A stretch of 23,997 nucleotides of DNA from positions 1 to 23,997 of the forward strand of contig JBPCTQ010000280.1 in assembly GCA_051011595.1 (NCBI GenBank), written 5' to 3'. A program made the position numbers and the translations under genes. The stretch's first letter is position 1. Each line of letters starts with the position of its first letter. Origin of the DNA: JAOUEE01 sp051011595 (lineage in GTDB: Bacteria; Actinomycetota; Acidimicrobiia; Acidimicrobiales; SHLQ01). Under the pieces are notes generated by a model. It worked only from the letters and a program-made list of their open reading frames with translations. It made no database searches and had not been told where the DNA came from. Below are positions 9,101 through 16,344 of this stretch, piece after piece.

Positions 9101-9345
9101 CGGTTCCGGTCATGGCGGCCATGGCGCGGTTCCGGGCCTACCGGGACCTGATCGGGGTCGGTTCCTACGCGATCTTCGAGCACACCATCGTCAACGGCAA
9201 CCCGGTCTGGGTGTCCTACGGCCAGGGTCCACGCGAGGCCGCGTCCATGACGGCCAACGACGACCCGGACTTCGTGATCGATCTGGCCGCAGAGCGTGGG
9301 GTGTTCACCTTCAATCCCGGCGGGTACCTCAAGCGGGTGAATTGA
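6103..9345 (+). CDS. Multidomain methyltransferase - TylF-like - GT2 glycosyltransferase - CmcI-like protein
   Basis: 1080 residues from GTG 6103, preceded by GAGGGAG at a good distance. Four regions are visible. (1) Residues about 10-125: class I SAM methyltransferase with LVEIGALRGENT (21-32) and ALVDGDHNW (87-95). (2) About 273-450: resembles TylF-type macrocin O-methyltransferases (YLDLLKGALLNEHYLEHELR; RGYLDAH; YARYGLLDERVQLL), but the glycine-rich SAM loop and metal aspartates look lost. (3) About 554-795: GT2 glycosyltransferase (LSVVVCFYN, YEVIVVDNGSSPD); the usual DxD is IDGAH. (4) About 883-1080: a CmcI/rhamnosyl-O-methyltransferase-like domain ending NPGGYLKRV, whose ETG and DSDH motifs are replaced by VGD and APVP. 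It probably builds or methylates a surface glycan together with the sulfotransferase; regions 2 and 4 may be structural. Confidence 0.85.
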   Translation: MYPLWDEVISPVLVASGARRLVEIGALRGENTRFLLENLGDEVELHVIDPVPEFDPAEHEERFGGRYVFHRDISHNVLPSLPPVDVALVDGDHNWFTVFHELRMLTEVSDAHGVPVPVLILHDVGWPYGRRDLYYTPERIPPEFRQPYAQRGMRPGQDALMKRPGRGTNPTLDNALHEGGPRNGVMTALDDWIDGFDRPVRRVDVPIYYGLAIVVEQARLDTNPELAAALDDLETLAGRNRQLALSEQIRLDNLWVDNVLAQAMQEKATDRASRRYLDLLKGALLNEHYLEHELRVHHLLQTVKKGGEANVEALRDPVRELNLNWPDLVQQRQVGGRLPIQGGEVAGPHFAGGRVRLDQIEEALDRRREAATAGDIVVLDAASAGTGVFARGYLDAHAEPDTQVVQIGRFRAREGDELSLDSAHPDLGVIRDVYARYGLLDERVQLLGGESAATAADASVSLISLLLVAEDSLDPAAVTALLGRCAADAEILVRGDHDDVVALSEALDDTSISWLAEDLAQLHVAGTSGGGDVRDRPVQAERPVAPGPRAGDRLDLSVVVCFYNMRREAHRTLQSLSRSYQVDSHGLDYEVIVVDNGSSPDQRLGEEFVQQFGPEFIYVDLGAEERAHPSPAVALNHGIERARGDMVAIMIDGAHVLSPGVFKHTQKAVAAYELPVVITQHWYVGPGEQSEVIYDGYDQAYEDRLFRSIDWPHKGYRLFEISHPIARRDWFDGLGESNCIVVPRAVLEQVGGYDERFSEPGGEYSNLEFYERVSTDPRVEVVKLLGEASFHQVHGGTTTNQPDPSVRSERLAHYKQRYEDILGRPFRGAGREVQYLGGLRRTSKRSRARRLVSWQWRSDDQLRDVDGPPVKPSPVGDEARSEFIEAAYNHLGWKDVTWMGQPVEIAGTDLIAYQQLFTDVGPDTVVLVGDMAAGRCLFWASMCDLAGSGQVIWVPGDEEVADIVHPRISRVGGAPEEPSTVQAVSSAAGAIENALVVLAPVPVMAAMARFRAYRDLIGVGSYAIFEHTIVNGNPVWVSYGQGPREAASMTANDDPDFVIDLAAERGVFTFNPGGYLKRVN

Positions 9346-9400
9346 GCCGAGCCGGTTGCTGATGGGCCGGACCGATAGCGTGGCGCCCAGGTGAGATGAC

Positions 9401-10339
9401 ATGTGGTTGGCCTGGGAGATCGCGATCGGTTTGGCGGTGGTGCTGGCGCTGGTCGGGCTGGGCCTGCGCACGGTCGACCATCCCCGGGCCCGCGCCCTCA
9501 TGCCGTTCGCGTTCGAAGCCTCGGTGTTGTTCGCGTTGTACACGTTGTGGCGCTTCGCCGGACGACTCTCCATCATGGAGACCGACCAGGCCATCGAGCG
9601 GGGCCGCCGCCTGTGGGAAATCCAACAGACCATGCGGCTGCCCGACGAAGCCGATCTCCAGGCCATGATCCTGCCGTATTCGTGGGTCGTACAGTTCGCC
9701 AACATCTACTACGCCCTGGCTCATGTGCCGGCGATGATCATCTGCCTCTTCTGGCTGTTCTGGCGCCACCGGGCCTACTACCCGCCCATCAGGAACGCCC
9801 TGGCGGCCAGCACTGCGGCTTGTCTCGTCATCCAGCTGTGGCCGGTGGCCCCTCCTCGTTTCGTCGAGGATCTGGGCATCATCGACACACCCGAGCTGTA
9901 CGACCAGTCGGTGTACAGCGCACTCGGCTACCAGGTGGCCGGCCAGCTTCAGGCCATGCCGTCCATTCACGTGGCGTGGGCGGTGTTGGTGGCGGTCGCC
10001 ACCTGGCGAGCAGGTGGGTCTTTGGCTCGTTTTCTGGGTATGAGTCACGTGGTGCTCACCATGTGGGTGGTGATGGTCACCGGGAATCACTTCTGGCTCG
10101 ACGGCATCGTTGCCGCCCTTCTGGTGTGGCTGGCGCTGGCCGTCGATACCCGGCTGCGCACCCGCTTCCGGCGACACCAGACCGAGGTGGCCTGGGAACC
10201 GCCTGTTCTCGCAATGGTGGGGGCCAACAGCCACAATGACTCGTTCGTGCAGTCCGCAACCCAAGGATCCGCTGATGGCCGGCCAGGTGCACCTCGAGAT
10301 CGACGGGCCGATCGCCACGTTGACCAACGACAACCCTGA
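9401..10339 (+). CDS. PAP2 superfamily (AUR1/inositol phosphotransferase-like) membrane protein
   Basis: 312 residues from ATG 9401 (AGGTGAG upstream). Hydrophobic segments lie around residues 3-22, 35-52, 95-122, 133-150, 187-202, 214-228 and 233-250. Catalytic PAP2 motifs are present: QAMPSIHVAW with His190 and GNHFWLD with His230 and Asp234; APPRF at 150-154 is typical of the AUR1-like PAP2 subgroup. The reaction is probably transfer or hydrolysis of a lipid phosphate at the membrane, for example polar-lipid head-group transfer. The start is 55 nt after the glycosyltransferase gene. The polar C-terminal tail (from about 265) is odd: its last 65 nt are read through the start of the following crotonase in another frame. 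Confidence 0.85.
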   Translation: MWLAWEIAIGLAVVLALVGLGLRTVDHPRARALMPFAFEASVLFALYTLWRFAGRLSIMETDQAIERGRRLWEIQQTMRLPDEADLQAMILPYSWVVQFANIYYALAHVPAMIICLFWLFWRHRAYYPPIRNALAASTAACLVIQLWPVAPPRFVEDLGIIDTPELYDQSVYSALGYQVAGQLQAMPSIHVAWAVLVAVATWRAGGSLARFLGMSHVVLTMWVVMVTGNHFWLDGIVAALLVWLALAVDTRLRTRFRRHQTEVAWEPPVLAMVGANSHNDSFVQSATQGSADGRPGAPRDRRADRHVDQRQP

Positions 10340-11054
10340 CAAACACAACGCATTCGACGACGACATGGATGCCCAACTCTTCGCGGCGTTGGCCGAGCTG
10401 AGCCAACGCCCGGATGTACGAGCCGTGATCTGGAGGGGCGAGGGCAAGTCATGGTCGTCGGGTCGCGACGTCGGTTCCATCGGCGTCAACCAGACCGAGC
10501 TCACCCACCACGAACTGATGTCGAGAGGCCACGTCGGCATCCAGCAACTGTGGAACCTGGAGGCGCCGGTCATCGTGGCCATACAGGGGTGGGCCCTCGG
10601 CGGATCATTTCAACGGGCGTTGCTGTGTGATGTCCGCATCTGCGCCGAAGGGGCCAAGTTCATGCTGCCCGAGGTCGGCCACGGTGTCATCCCCGACACC
10701 GGAGGGGTGGCGGTGCTCCATGCCATGTGTGGGCCCGGATTGGTGAGCGACATGGTCCTGACCGGTCGCCGTCTGTCGGCCGAGGAAGCGCTCAGCCACG
10801 GCATCGTGAGCCGAGTCGTGGCCCCCGACGAGCTCGACAGCACCGCCCGGACCATGGCCGAGCAGATCGCCGAGGCGCCCGCCGTGACCGTGAAGCTGGC
10901 TCGGCGCGTCATCAGTCATCTCGACCGACCGGCGATCCGCACGTCGATGGACGACGAGTTGATCTACCAGACGTTCCTCAACAAGAGCGACGACTTCGCC
11001 GAGTTCAAGGCGGCACGAGCCGACGAACGGGCCCCCCGCTACCGGGGCAGCTGA
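10275..11054 (+). CDS. Enoyl-CoA hydratase/isomerase (crotonase) family protein
   Basis: 259 residues from ATG 10275, with AAGGA about 9 nt upstream. Typical single-domain crotonase: SSGRDVG (61-67) and QGWALGG (104-110) supply the oxyanion-hole loops, and MLPEVGHGVIPDTGG (130-144) carries Glu133 at the Glu144 position of rat enoyl-CoA hydratase. The Glu164 position is Asp159. It should act on an acyl-CoA in the cytosol as hydratase, isomerase or related lyase. The gene overlaps the end of the PAP2 gene by 65 nt and converges with the SLC13 permease gene, whose stop lies 6 nt away. It differs from the partial crotonase at the window start, which lacks both glutamates. Substrate not determinable. 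Confidence 0.92.
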   Translation: MAGQVHLEIDGPIATLTNDNPDKHNAFDDDMDAQLFAALAELSQRPDVRAVIWRGEGKSWSSGRDVGSIGVNQTELTHHELMSRGHVGIQQLWNLEAPVIVAIQGWALGGSFQRALLCDVRICAEGAKFMLPEVGHGVIPDTGGVAVLHAMCGPGLVSDMVLTGRRLSAEEALSHGIVSRVVAPDELDSTARTMAEQIAEAPAVTVKLARRVISHLDRPAIRTSMDDELIYQTFLNKSDDFAEFKAARADERAPRYRGS

Positions 11055-11064
11055 GGCTCTCAGC
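11050..11064. terminator. Small hairpin spanning two convergent stop codons
   Basis: GCTGAG-GCT-CTCAGC forms a perfect 6-bp stem with a 3-nt loop covering the stop codons of the crotonase (+) and the permease (-). It could act as a minimal bidirectional terminator, but there is no T-run and part of the symmetry comes from the facing TGA codons. Confidence 0.3.
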
Positions 11065-12826
11065 CCAGTAGCAACACCATGGTGGTGACACCGACCACGG
11101 CCACGGCCGACAGCGGCAGACCGAGGCGGAGATAGTCGCTGAACCGGTACCCGCCGGGCCCGTAGACCATGGTGTTCGTCTGGTAACCGATCGGGGTGAG
11201 AAACGACGCCGATGCGGCCACGGCCACGCCGATGAGGGTGACCCGCACGTCGAGACCGGTGTCGGCCGCCACCGTCACCGCAGTGGGGAACACCAGGGCG
11301 GCGGCGGCGGTGTTGGTGATCAACTCGGTCAGCAGCATCGTGGTCAGCAGCAGACCCACGATCACGCCTACATCACCGAACGAGCTGGTGGCATCGAGCA
11401 GGCCATCGGCGAGTTGGTCGGCCAGGCCCGAGCTCTGGACGGCGGTACCCAGGCCCAGCGCGCCGGCGATCATGAGGACCACGTTGAGATCGACGGCGTC
11501 GCGCGCCTCGCGAGGGGTGAGGACGCGAGCCACGACCAGAACGCCGATTCCCAACACGGTGGCCCTGGTGACGCTGAGGAGATCGAGCAGCGGCAGGATG
11601 GCCACGCCGGCCAGCGCAATGGCGGCGATGGGCGCCTTGGCCGACGCCCGGAGGTCGGGACCGTCGAGTCGCGACACGAGCAGGAAGTCAGCCCGATCTC
11701 GCCACTGGTTGCGGAAATCGCGTCCGGCCAGCAACAGCAGGGTGTCGCCCGTACGCAGCCGGACGTCACCCAGTTTGGTGCGGATGGCTTCGCCCGCTCG
11801 GTGGATGCCCACCACTGCCGCTTGGTAGCGGCCACGGAACTCGGCCTCGGCCAGCGTCTCTCCCACGAGCGGTGAGGCCGGCCCGACCACGGCTTCGAAG
11901 AATCCCTGATCGCCGTCAGAGGGCAGGTCGGCCAGGAGGTGGCCGTCGGCGGGTTCGAGGCCCCGACGGCCCTGGAGATCGACGATCTGATCGACCTGGC
12001 CCACGAAGACGAGCTCGTCGCCGGCCCGCAGCGTCTGCTCGGGGCCGACCGGGGCGATCACCCGGTCCAAGCGCCGCACTTCCACCAGGAAGACTCCTTG
12101 GAGGTGGCGGAGGTCGGCTGCCGCGACTGATCGCCCATCGACCGCTCCGTCGGGTATCACCCGCATGGTGACGGTGAAGGGCCGGTCGGACTCGGCCGAC
12201 GCGTCGCGGGGGCGGCGTCGGGGAGGGAGCAGTGGGGCGCCGAACACCACGATCACGGCCAACCCGACGATGACCACCGGACCGCTCACCTTGGCCATCT
12301 CGAACAGCGAGAAGCCCTCGGCTCCGTTGGCCTCGAGCAGGCCGGAGACGACGAGGTTGGTGCTGGTGCCGATCACCGTGAGCGTGCCACCGAGGATGCT
12401 GGCGTAGCTGAGCGGGATGAGATACTTCGACGCCGACCGTCCCTCCCGGTCCGACCAACGGGTCACCTCGGGAACCAGCATGGCCACCACGGGGGTATTG
12501 GCCACGAACGCCGACGCCCCGGCGGAGGGGGCGATCAGCCGGGCTACCGCAGCGCGGGTGCCGCCGGCCGGCCCCAACGTGTGACGCAGAACTGGTCGGA
12601 GCGCACCGGTCTTGGAGATCCCTTCGGCCAGCACGTACAACCCAGCCACCGTGATGGGGGCGATGTTGGAGAAGCCACTGAAGGCCTGGTCGGCCTCGAT
12701 CACACCGACGAGATACAGACCACCGGTGGCCCCGAGCACACCCACGGGCGGGGAGAGGCGACCGGACACCAGGCCGGCAATCATCACCACGATCACGCCC
12801 AGGGTGATCCATGCGTCGCTACTCAC
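11060..12826 (-). CDS. SLC13-family (DASS-type) anion permease with two internal RCK_C domains
   Basis: 588 residues from GTG 12826. Two membrane halves (about 1-200 and 395-588) flank a soluble insert. Conserved transport motifs occur as repeats: FVANTPVVAMLVP (107-119) and GTSTNLVV (153-160) in the first half, LITNTAAAALVFPTAV and PIGYQTNTMVYGPGGY in the second. The insert holds two RCK_C (TrkA-C) domains at about 215-285 and 308-372, each ending in an LRAGDELVFVG- or LRTGDTLLLLAG-type strand. Such proteins carry sulfate, dicarboxylates or other anions, commonly with sodium; RCK_C domains are thought to bind regulatory ligands. It faces the crotonase gene convergently and lies 186 nt downstream of the liv operon end. 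Substrate unknown; sulfate would suit the nearby sulfotransferase but this is speculation. Confidence 0.9.
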   Translation of the reverse strand: MSSDAWITLGVIVVMIAGLVSGRLSPPVGVLGATGGLYLVGVIEADQAFSGFSNIAPITVAGLYVLAEGISKTGALRPVLRHTLGPAGGTRAAVARLIAPSAGASAFVANTPVVAMLVPEVTRWSDREGRSASKYLIPLSYASILGGTLTVIGTSTNLVVSGLLEANGAEGFSLFEMAKVSGPVVIVGLAVIVVFGAPLLPPRRRPRDASAESDRPFTVTMRVIPDGAVDGRSVAAADLRHLQGVFLVEVRRLDRVIAPVGPEQTLRAGDELVFVGQVDQIVDLQGRRGLEPADGHLLADLPSDGDQGFFEAVVGPASPLVGETLAEAEFRGRYQAAVVGIHRAGEAIRTKLGDVRLRTGDTLLLLAGRDFRNQWRDRADFLLVSRLDGPDLRASAKAPIAAIALAGVAILPLLDLLSVTRATVLGIGVLVVARVLTPREARDAVDLNVVLMIAGALGLGTAVQSSGLADQLADGLLDATSSFGDVGVIVGLLLTTMLLTELITNTAAAALVFPTAVTVAADTGLDVRVTLIGVAVAASASFLTPIGYQTNTMVYGPGGYRFSDYLRLGLPLSAVAVVGVTTMVLLLG

Positions 12827-12848
12827 GGTGTACCTGTCGGCCGGTCGG

Positions 12849-12865
12849 CGCCCTGCCGTAGGGCG
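12849..12865. other. Hairpin in the longest intergenic gap, upstream of the permease
   Basis: The 186-nt region between the permease start and the LLM oxidoreductase stop contains CGCCCT-GCCGT-AGGGCG, a 6-bp inverted repeat about 23 nt upstream of the permease GTG. It may be a terminator for the liv operon or a leader element of the permease gene. No gene or other recognisable signal was seen in this gap. Confidence 0.25.
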
Positions 12866-13012
12866 TCGGGCGACGATGAGCGGGGCCGGCCACGGTGTTG
12901 ACGCTACCGCGACGGCCCTGTGTGGAGGGCGCCGTCACCGAACCAAACCCATGGCGACAACAAGTCATTCGGTCTCGAGCGCAGTGGTGGACACAGCCGC
13001 TTGGGACCCGGC

Positions 13013-13939
13013 TCAGCCGCCGTGCCCGGCGATGACCGTCTCTCCGTAGCGAGCCACCACGTCGAGTGCACTGTTCCAGTTGGCCCCTGGCACCGAGACG
13101 CCGGTCCAGGTCACACCCAGCTCGGCCAGTGCATCGAGCCCCTCGAGATGGGTGTCGACATCGAAGTCGGCCGAGGCCGGATCGCCACCGGCCGGGTTGG
13201 CGAAGGCCACGTCGACGTCGTGGTGGCTGCGTCCCGCCCGATCCAGCCGAGACCGGAGATCGTCGAGGCCTCGCGCCAGGTCGTCGGGGGTTTCCATGGC
13301 AACGGTGCGGCTGGTGCGGGCCAGCCACGCGGGGGCGGGGAAGGGGTTCCAACCGGCGCCGTGGTCGCACACCCGCTGACGGGCACGGGCGCCGTTGCCG
13401 CCGATCCAGATCGGGGGGTGCGGCTGTTGGATCGGGCGGGGGTGGCTGGAGATGCCTCGGGCCGAGAAGCGGCGACCCTCGTAGTCGAGGTCGTCGGTGG
13501 TCCAGATGGCTCGAATCACCTCGAGGGCCTCGTCGACCAGGTCGTTTCGTTCGTCGAAGTCGACCCCGAGGGCTCGAAACTCGGACTTCAGGTAGCCGGT
13601 CCCCACCGCCAACGTGAACCGCCCACCGGACAAGACGTCGACGGTGGCTCCCCCTTTGGCCGTGATGAACGGATTCCGGTAGGGGAGGACCACGATGTTG
13701 GGCATCAACCGAAGGGTCTGGGTGGCGGCGGCCATGAAGCCGAGCGCAACGAAGGGGTCGAGGGCCTGGTGGCCTCCGGCGTCGAGCCACTTCTGCGACG
13801 GCGCCGGGTGATCGGTGAAGGCCAGACCGGCGAAACCGGCGCTTTCGACGGCCTGGGCGAAACGAACCAGGTTGGCCGGTTCGAGGAAGGCCGGGTCGCA
13901 TTCCCCTGCCGCCAGCGGGTGGGTGATGGAGAACTTCAT
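13013..13939 (-). CDS. LLM-class F420-dependent oxidoreductase
   Basis: 308 residues from ATG 13939; the start overlaps the stop of the upstream thioesterase (ATGA), which fixes it and implies coupling. The luciferase-like TIM barrel is recognised from GLAFTDHPAPS (38-48), RLMPNIVVLPYRNPF (77-91), the DVLSGGRFTLAVGTGYLKSEF stretch (101-121) and QPHPPIWIGGNG (172-183). The VGTGYLKSEFRALGVDFDERN signature is typical of actinobacterial F420-dependent LLM proteins. It would use reduced or oxidised coenzyme F420 for hydride transfer to or from an organic substrate in the cytosol. It is the last gene of the liv-thiolase operon, so the substrate is probably an intermediate of that pathway. F420 rather than FMN use is inferred from family resemblance. 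Confidence 0.9.
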   Translation of the reverse strand: MKFSITHPLAAGECDPAFLEPANLVRFAQAVESAGFAGLAFTDHPAPSQKWLDAGGHQALDPFVALGFMAAATQTLRLMPNIVVLPYRNPFITAKGGATVDVLSGGRFTLAVGTGYLKSEFRALGVDFDERNDLVDEALEVIRAIWTTDDLDYEGRRFSARGISSHPRPIQQPHPPIWIGGNGARARQRVCDHGAGWNPFPAPAWLARTSRTVAMETPDDLARGLDDLRSRLDRAGRSHHDVDVAFANPAGGDPASADFDVDTHLEGLDALAELGVTWTGVSVPGANWNSALDVVARYGETVIAGHGG

Positions 13940-14763
13940 TGGGTTGGCTCCAACAGCCGCACCATGGATTCCTGGGCGAAGGACGCCACGAGGTGGCCGT
14001 CGTCGTCGTGTACGTGCCCGACACCGAAACCACGCCCGCCGGCGGTGATGGGACTGTGTTGGCTGATCAAGCACCACCGATCGATACGCACCGGTCGATG
14101 GAACCACAGCTGATGGCTGGTGACCGCAGTGTGCAGGGTGACGGTGGAGTCGGCCTGGCTGTACCCGGCATGGGGTCGCAGGGCGGTGCCGATCACCGTG
14201 AGATCGGTGGCGTGGGCCAGCAAGGCCTGATGCACCGACTGGGTGGTGTCGGCCAGCGCCGGCACGCGACTCCAGAACGCGTAGTCAGCCGGTGCGGCCG
14301 ACCGGTCGGTCAGGTCGACTCCTCCGACCACTCGGTTCTCCCAAGGAATCATGTTCATGTCTTCTGGCTGGGCATCGTCGGGGCTGCCCACATCGGGTGG
14401 CGGGTCCTCATGGTCGAGCCCCATCTCGGTGGGATCGTGCAGGGACACCTGGGCGACGAAGAAGACCTTGTCGTTCTGGGCCGCGGTGATGCGTCGGGCC
14501 GAGAAGGTGCGACCGGACTGGGTGGCCTCGACATCGAAGGTGAGGGGTTCGTCGAGGCTGCCCTCGCGCGGGAACAGCACACTCATCGACTTCACGGCCT
14601 TGTCGGGGTCGGTCGCGGTGGCCAACACCACCGCCTGGGCCAGCAATTGGCCACCGAAGATGCGCCGGTAGTCCATGTCGATGTTGGGAGCGGTCCAGGT
14701 TGTCTCGCCCACTTGTTCCACGGCCAGGCAACCGAGCACGTCGTCGAGGGTGATCAGCGCCAT
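13936..14763 (-). CDS. tesB: Acyl-CoA thioesterase II (TesB-like), double hotdog
   Basis: 275 residues from ATG 14763, one base after the stop of the DUF35 gene. N-terminal hotdog: IFGGQLLAQAV near residue 34 and MSVLFPREG near 60. C-terminal hotdog: LWFHRPVRIDRW, SPITAGGRGFGVGHV and LVASFAQESMVR. TesB enzymes hydrolyse medium- to long-chain acyl-CoA to free acid and CoA. The E. coli triad is Asp204/Thr228/Gln278. Here Gln is kept in FAQES, but the Asp position (LDH in most homologues) is TSH and the Thr position looks like Pro, so activity may be altered. Fourth gene after the ABC components in the operon; it may recycle CoA or release a product acid. Confidence 0.88.
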   Translation of the reverse strand: MALITLDDVLGCLAVEQVGETTWTAPNIDMDYRRIFGGQLLAQAVVLATATDPDKAVKSMSVLFPREGSLDEPLTFDVEATQSGRTFSARRITAAQNDKVFFVAQVSLHDPTEMGLDHEDPPPDVGSPDDAQPEDMNMIPWENRVVGGVDLTDRSAAPADYAFWSRVPALADTTQSVHQALLAHATDLTVIGTALRPHAGYSQADSTVTLHTAVTSHQLWFHRPVRIDRWCLISQHSPITAGGRGFGVGHVHDDDGHLVASFAQESMVRLLEPTQ

Positions 14764-14764
14764 G

Positions 14765-15181
14765 TCAGTCTCCCTCGGCCGGCTCGAACAAGGGAATGTG
14801 ATAGTCGCCGTTGACCTCGAAGGTGACCTGCACCGCCATGTCGATCTGCACGTCGTCGTGTTCACAGTTGACGATGTTGGTCCCGAGGCGGATGGACGGG
14901 TCCTCGTCGACCTCGACGAAGGCGAACACGAACGGAACCTCGAACCCGGGCATGAACTCCTGATGGTTGATGGTGAACGTGGTCACCCGGCCTCGACCCG
15001 AGACGGGGGCGGGACCAACCGATCGACTGTGGCAGTACGGGCACACGGGCGACGGCGGATGATGGAACCGATCACAGTCGTCGCAGTGATGCAGCCGTAG
15101 CTGCCCATCGGCTCCCGAGGTCCAGTAGAAGCGGTCGAGGTCGTCACAGTCGACGAAGCGGGGTGGCACCTGCTCGCTCAT
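14765..15181 (-). CDS. DUF35 Zn-ribbon/OB-fold acyl-CoA-associated protein
   Basis: 138 residues; ATG 15181 overlaps the thiolase stop (ATGA). An N-terminal helix (9-22) is followed by a rubredoxin-like zinc ribbon with Cys33, Cys36, Cys47 and Cys50 (HHCDDC...VCPYC), then an OB fold from about 58 (GRGRVTTFTINHQ). DUF35 proteins typically sit next to thiolase-fold genes and form complexes with them. In actinobacterial steroid side-chain degradation the DUF35 domain of ChsH2 is needed by the retro-aldolase Ltp2, and in archaea and Chloroflexi a DUF35 protein links thiolase and HMG-CoA synthase. Immediate adjacency to a cysteine-poor thiolase supports the same kind of partnership. It lacks any visible enzymatic residue of its own. 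Confidence 0.92.
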   Translation of the reverse strand: MSEQVPPRFVDCDDLDRFYWTSGADGQLRLHHCDDCDRFHHPPSPVCPYCHSRSVGPAPVSGRGRVTTFTINHQEFMPGFEVPFVFAFVEVDEDPSIRLGTNIVNCEHDDVQIDMAVQVTFEVNGDYHIPLFEPAEGD

Positions 15182-16344
15182 GCCACACCCCGCGTGAGCA
15201 GCAGGGCGCCGGTCTCGGGGCCTCCGCCGGCCGCCACGGCCGCCACCTCCGGTTCACCCGGTATCTGGCGGTCACCCGCCTGGTGGCGAAGCTGCAGCAC
15301 TCCTTCGTGCAAGAAGCCGTAGCCGTGCAAACGACCGCCCGACAACTGGCCACCCCAGGTGTTGAGCGGCAGCTCACCGTCGAGGGCGATCCGGGTGCCG
15401 CCTTCGACGAAGGGACCTCCTTCGCCCCGGCCGCAGAAACCGAGCGCCTCGATCCAGGCCATGGCGAGCCAGCTGAAGCCGTCGTAGAGCTGGGCGGTGT
15501 CGACGTCGGCGGGGTTGAGCTCGCTGCGTTCCCACAATGATGCGGCGGAATCTCGCATGGGCATGGTGGTGAGGTCGTCGAATTGATCCCATGACGGGCG
15601 GCCCCGAAGGGCCGTGCCCATGGCGTTGACGCCGATCGCGGGACTGGGGCAGTCGGGGGCGTAGTCGCGGTGTGAGACGATCACCACGGTGGAGCCATCG
15701 CAGGGCACGTCACAGTCGAACAGGCCGAACGGTTCGCTGATGGGTCGGCACGCCAGGTAGTCGTCCATGGTCATCGGTTCGGTGTAGATGGCCTTGGGGT
15801 TGCGGGCCGCATTGGTACGCGCGTTGATGGCGATGGCGCCCAGGTGTTCGCGGGTGGTTCCGTACTCGTGCATGTGGCGCTGGGCATAACAGGCGATCCA
15901 GTTGGCCGCCGACGTCACGCCGTAGGGAATGAGGTACCGAAACGCCGGTGGCATGCCGCCACCGCCGCCGGCGCGCCGGGGTCCGCCACTTCCCTCGGTG
16001 ACGGTCCGAAACACCACGACGTGACGGGCCAGGCCGGCCGCGACGGCCAGTACGGCCTTGTGCACCGCTCCCAGTTGACCGCTGGTCTCGGCGGCGCCGT
16101 CGCGCCAGTTGAGGCGGAAGCGGAGGGCATCGTGCAGCTCGGCTCCGCTGGCACCACCGAAGCTGCCCCCCGATCCGGGATAGGTGGAGATCCCGTCGAT
16201 GTCGTCGACGGTGAGGCCGGCGTCGGCGATGGCCGCCAGAGTGGCCTCGATGGTGAGATCGAGTCCGCTGCGGTACAGGCGGCGACCGATGTCGGACTGA
16301 CCGATCCCGCTGATGATGGTCTGCCGCTCGAGAGGCTCAGGCAC
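15178..16344 (-). CDS. Thiolase-fold lipid-transfer/aldolase-like protein (Ltp2-like)
   Basis: 388 residues from GTG 16344, overlapping the livF stop by 8 nt. Thiolase-fold landmarks: IISGIGQSDIGRR at 10-22, IDGISTYPG near 49, YAQRHMHEYGTTREHLGAIA (153-172), and CDVPCDGSTVVIV (211-223). The nucleophilic Cys expected around residues 85-95 is absent (ETSGQLGAVHKA). The HEAFA-type motif is LYDGFSW (Tyr287) and the C-terminal segment reads GGQLSGGRLHGYG (331-343, Tyr342). This is the pattern of SCP2/Ltp2-type proteins that perform retro-aldol cleavage of beta-hydroxyacyl-CoA rather than Claisen thiolysis. The following DUF35 gene is the likely partner. The two tyrosines are candidate catalytic residues from comparison with Ltp2 by memory. 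The substrate could be a branched or ring-bearing acyl-CoA. Confidence 0.88.
   Translation of the reverse strand: MPEPLERQTIISGIGQSDIGRRLYRSGLDLTIEATLAAIADAGLTVDDIDGISTYPGSGGSFGGASGAELHDALRFRLNWRDGAAETSGQLGAVHKAVLAVAAGLARHVVVFRTVTEGSGGPRRAGGGGGMPPAFRYLIPYGVTSAANWIACYAQRHMHEYGTTREHLGAIAINARTNAARNPKAIYTEPMTMDDYLACRPISEPFGLFDCDVPCDGSTVVIVSHRDYAPDCPSPAIGVNAMGTALRGRPSWDQFDDLTTMPMRDSAASLWERSELNPADVDTAQLYDGFSWLAMAWIEALGFCGRGEGGPFVEGGTRIALDGELPLNTWGGQLSGGRLHGYGFLHEGVLQLRHQAGDRQIPGEPEVAAVAAGGGPETGALLLTRGVA

Noticed and set aside
12920..14113. 397-codon open frame on the plus strand opposite the LLM oxidoreductase
   Set aside because: The opposite strand has convincing LLM motifs and an ATGA overlap with tesB; this frame has no motif support.
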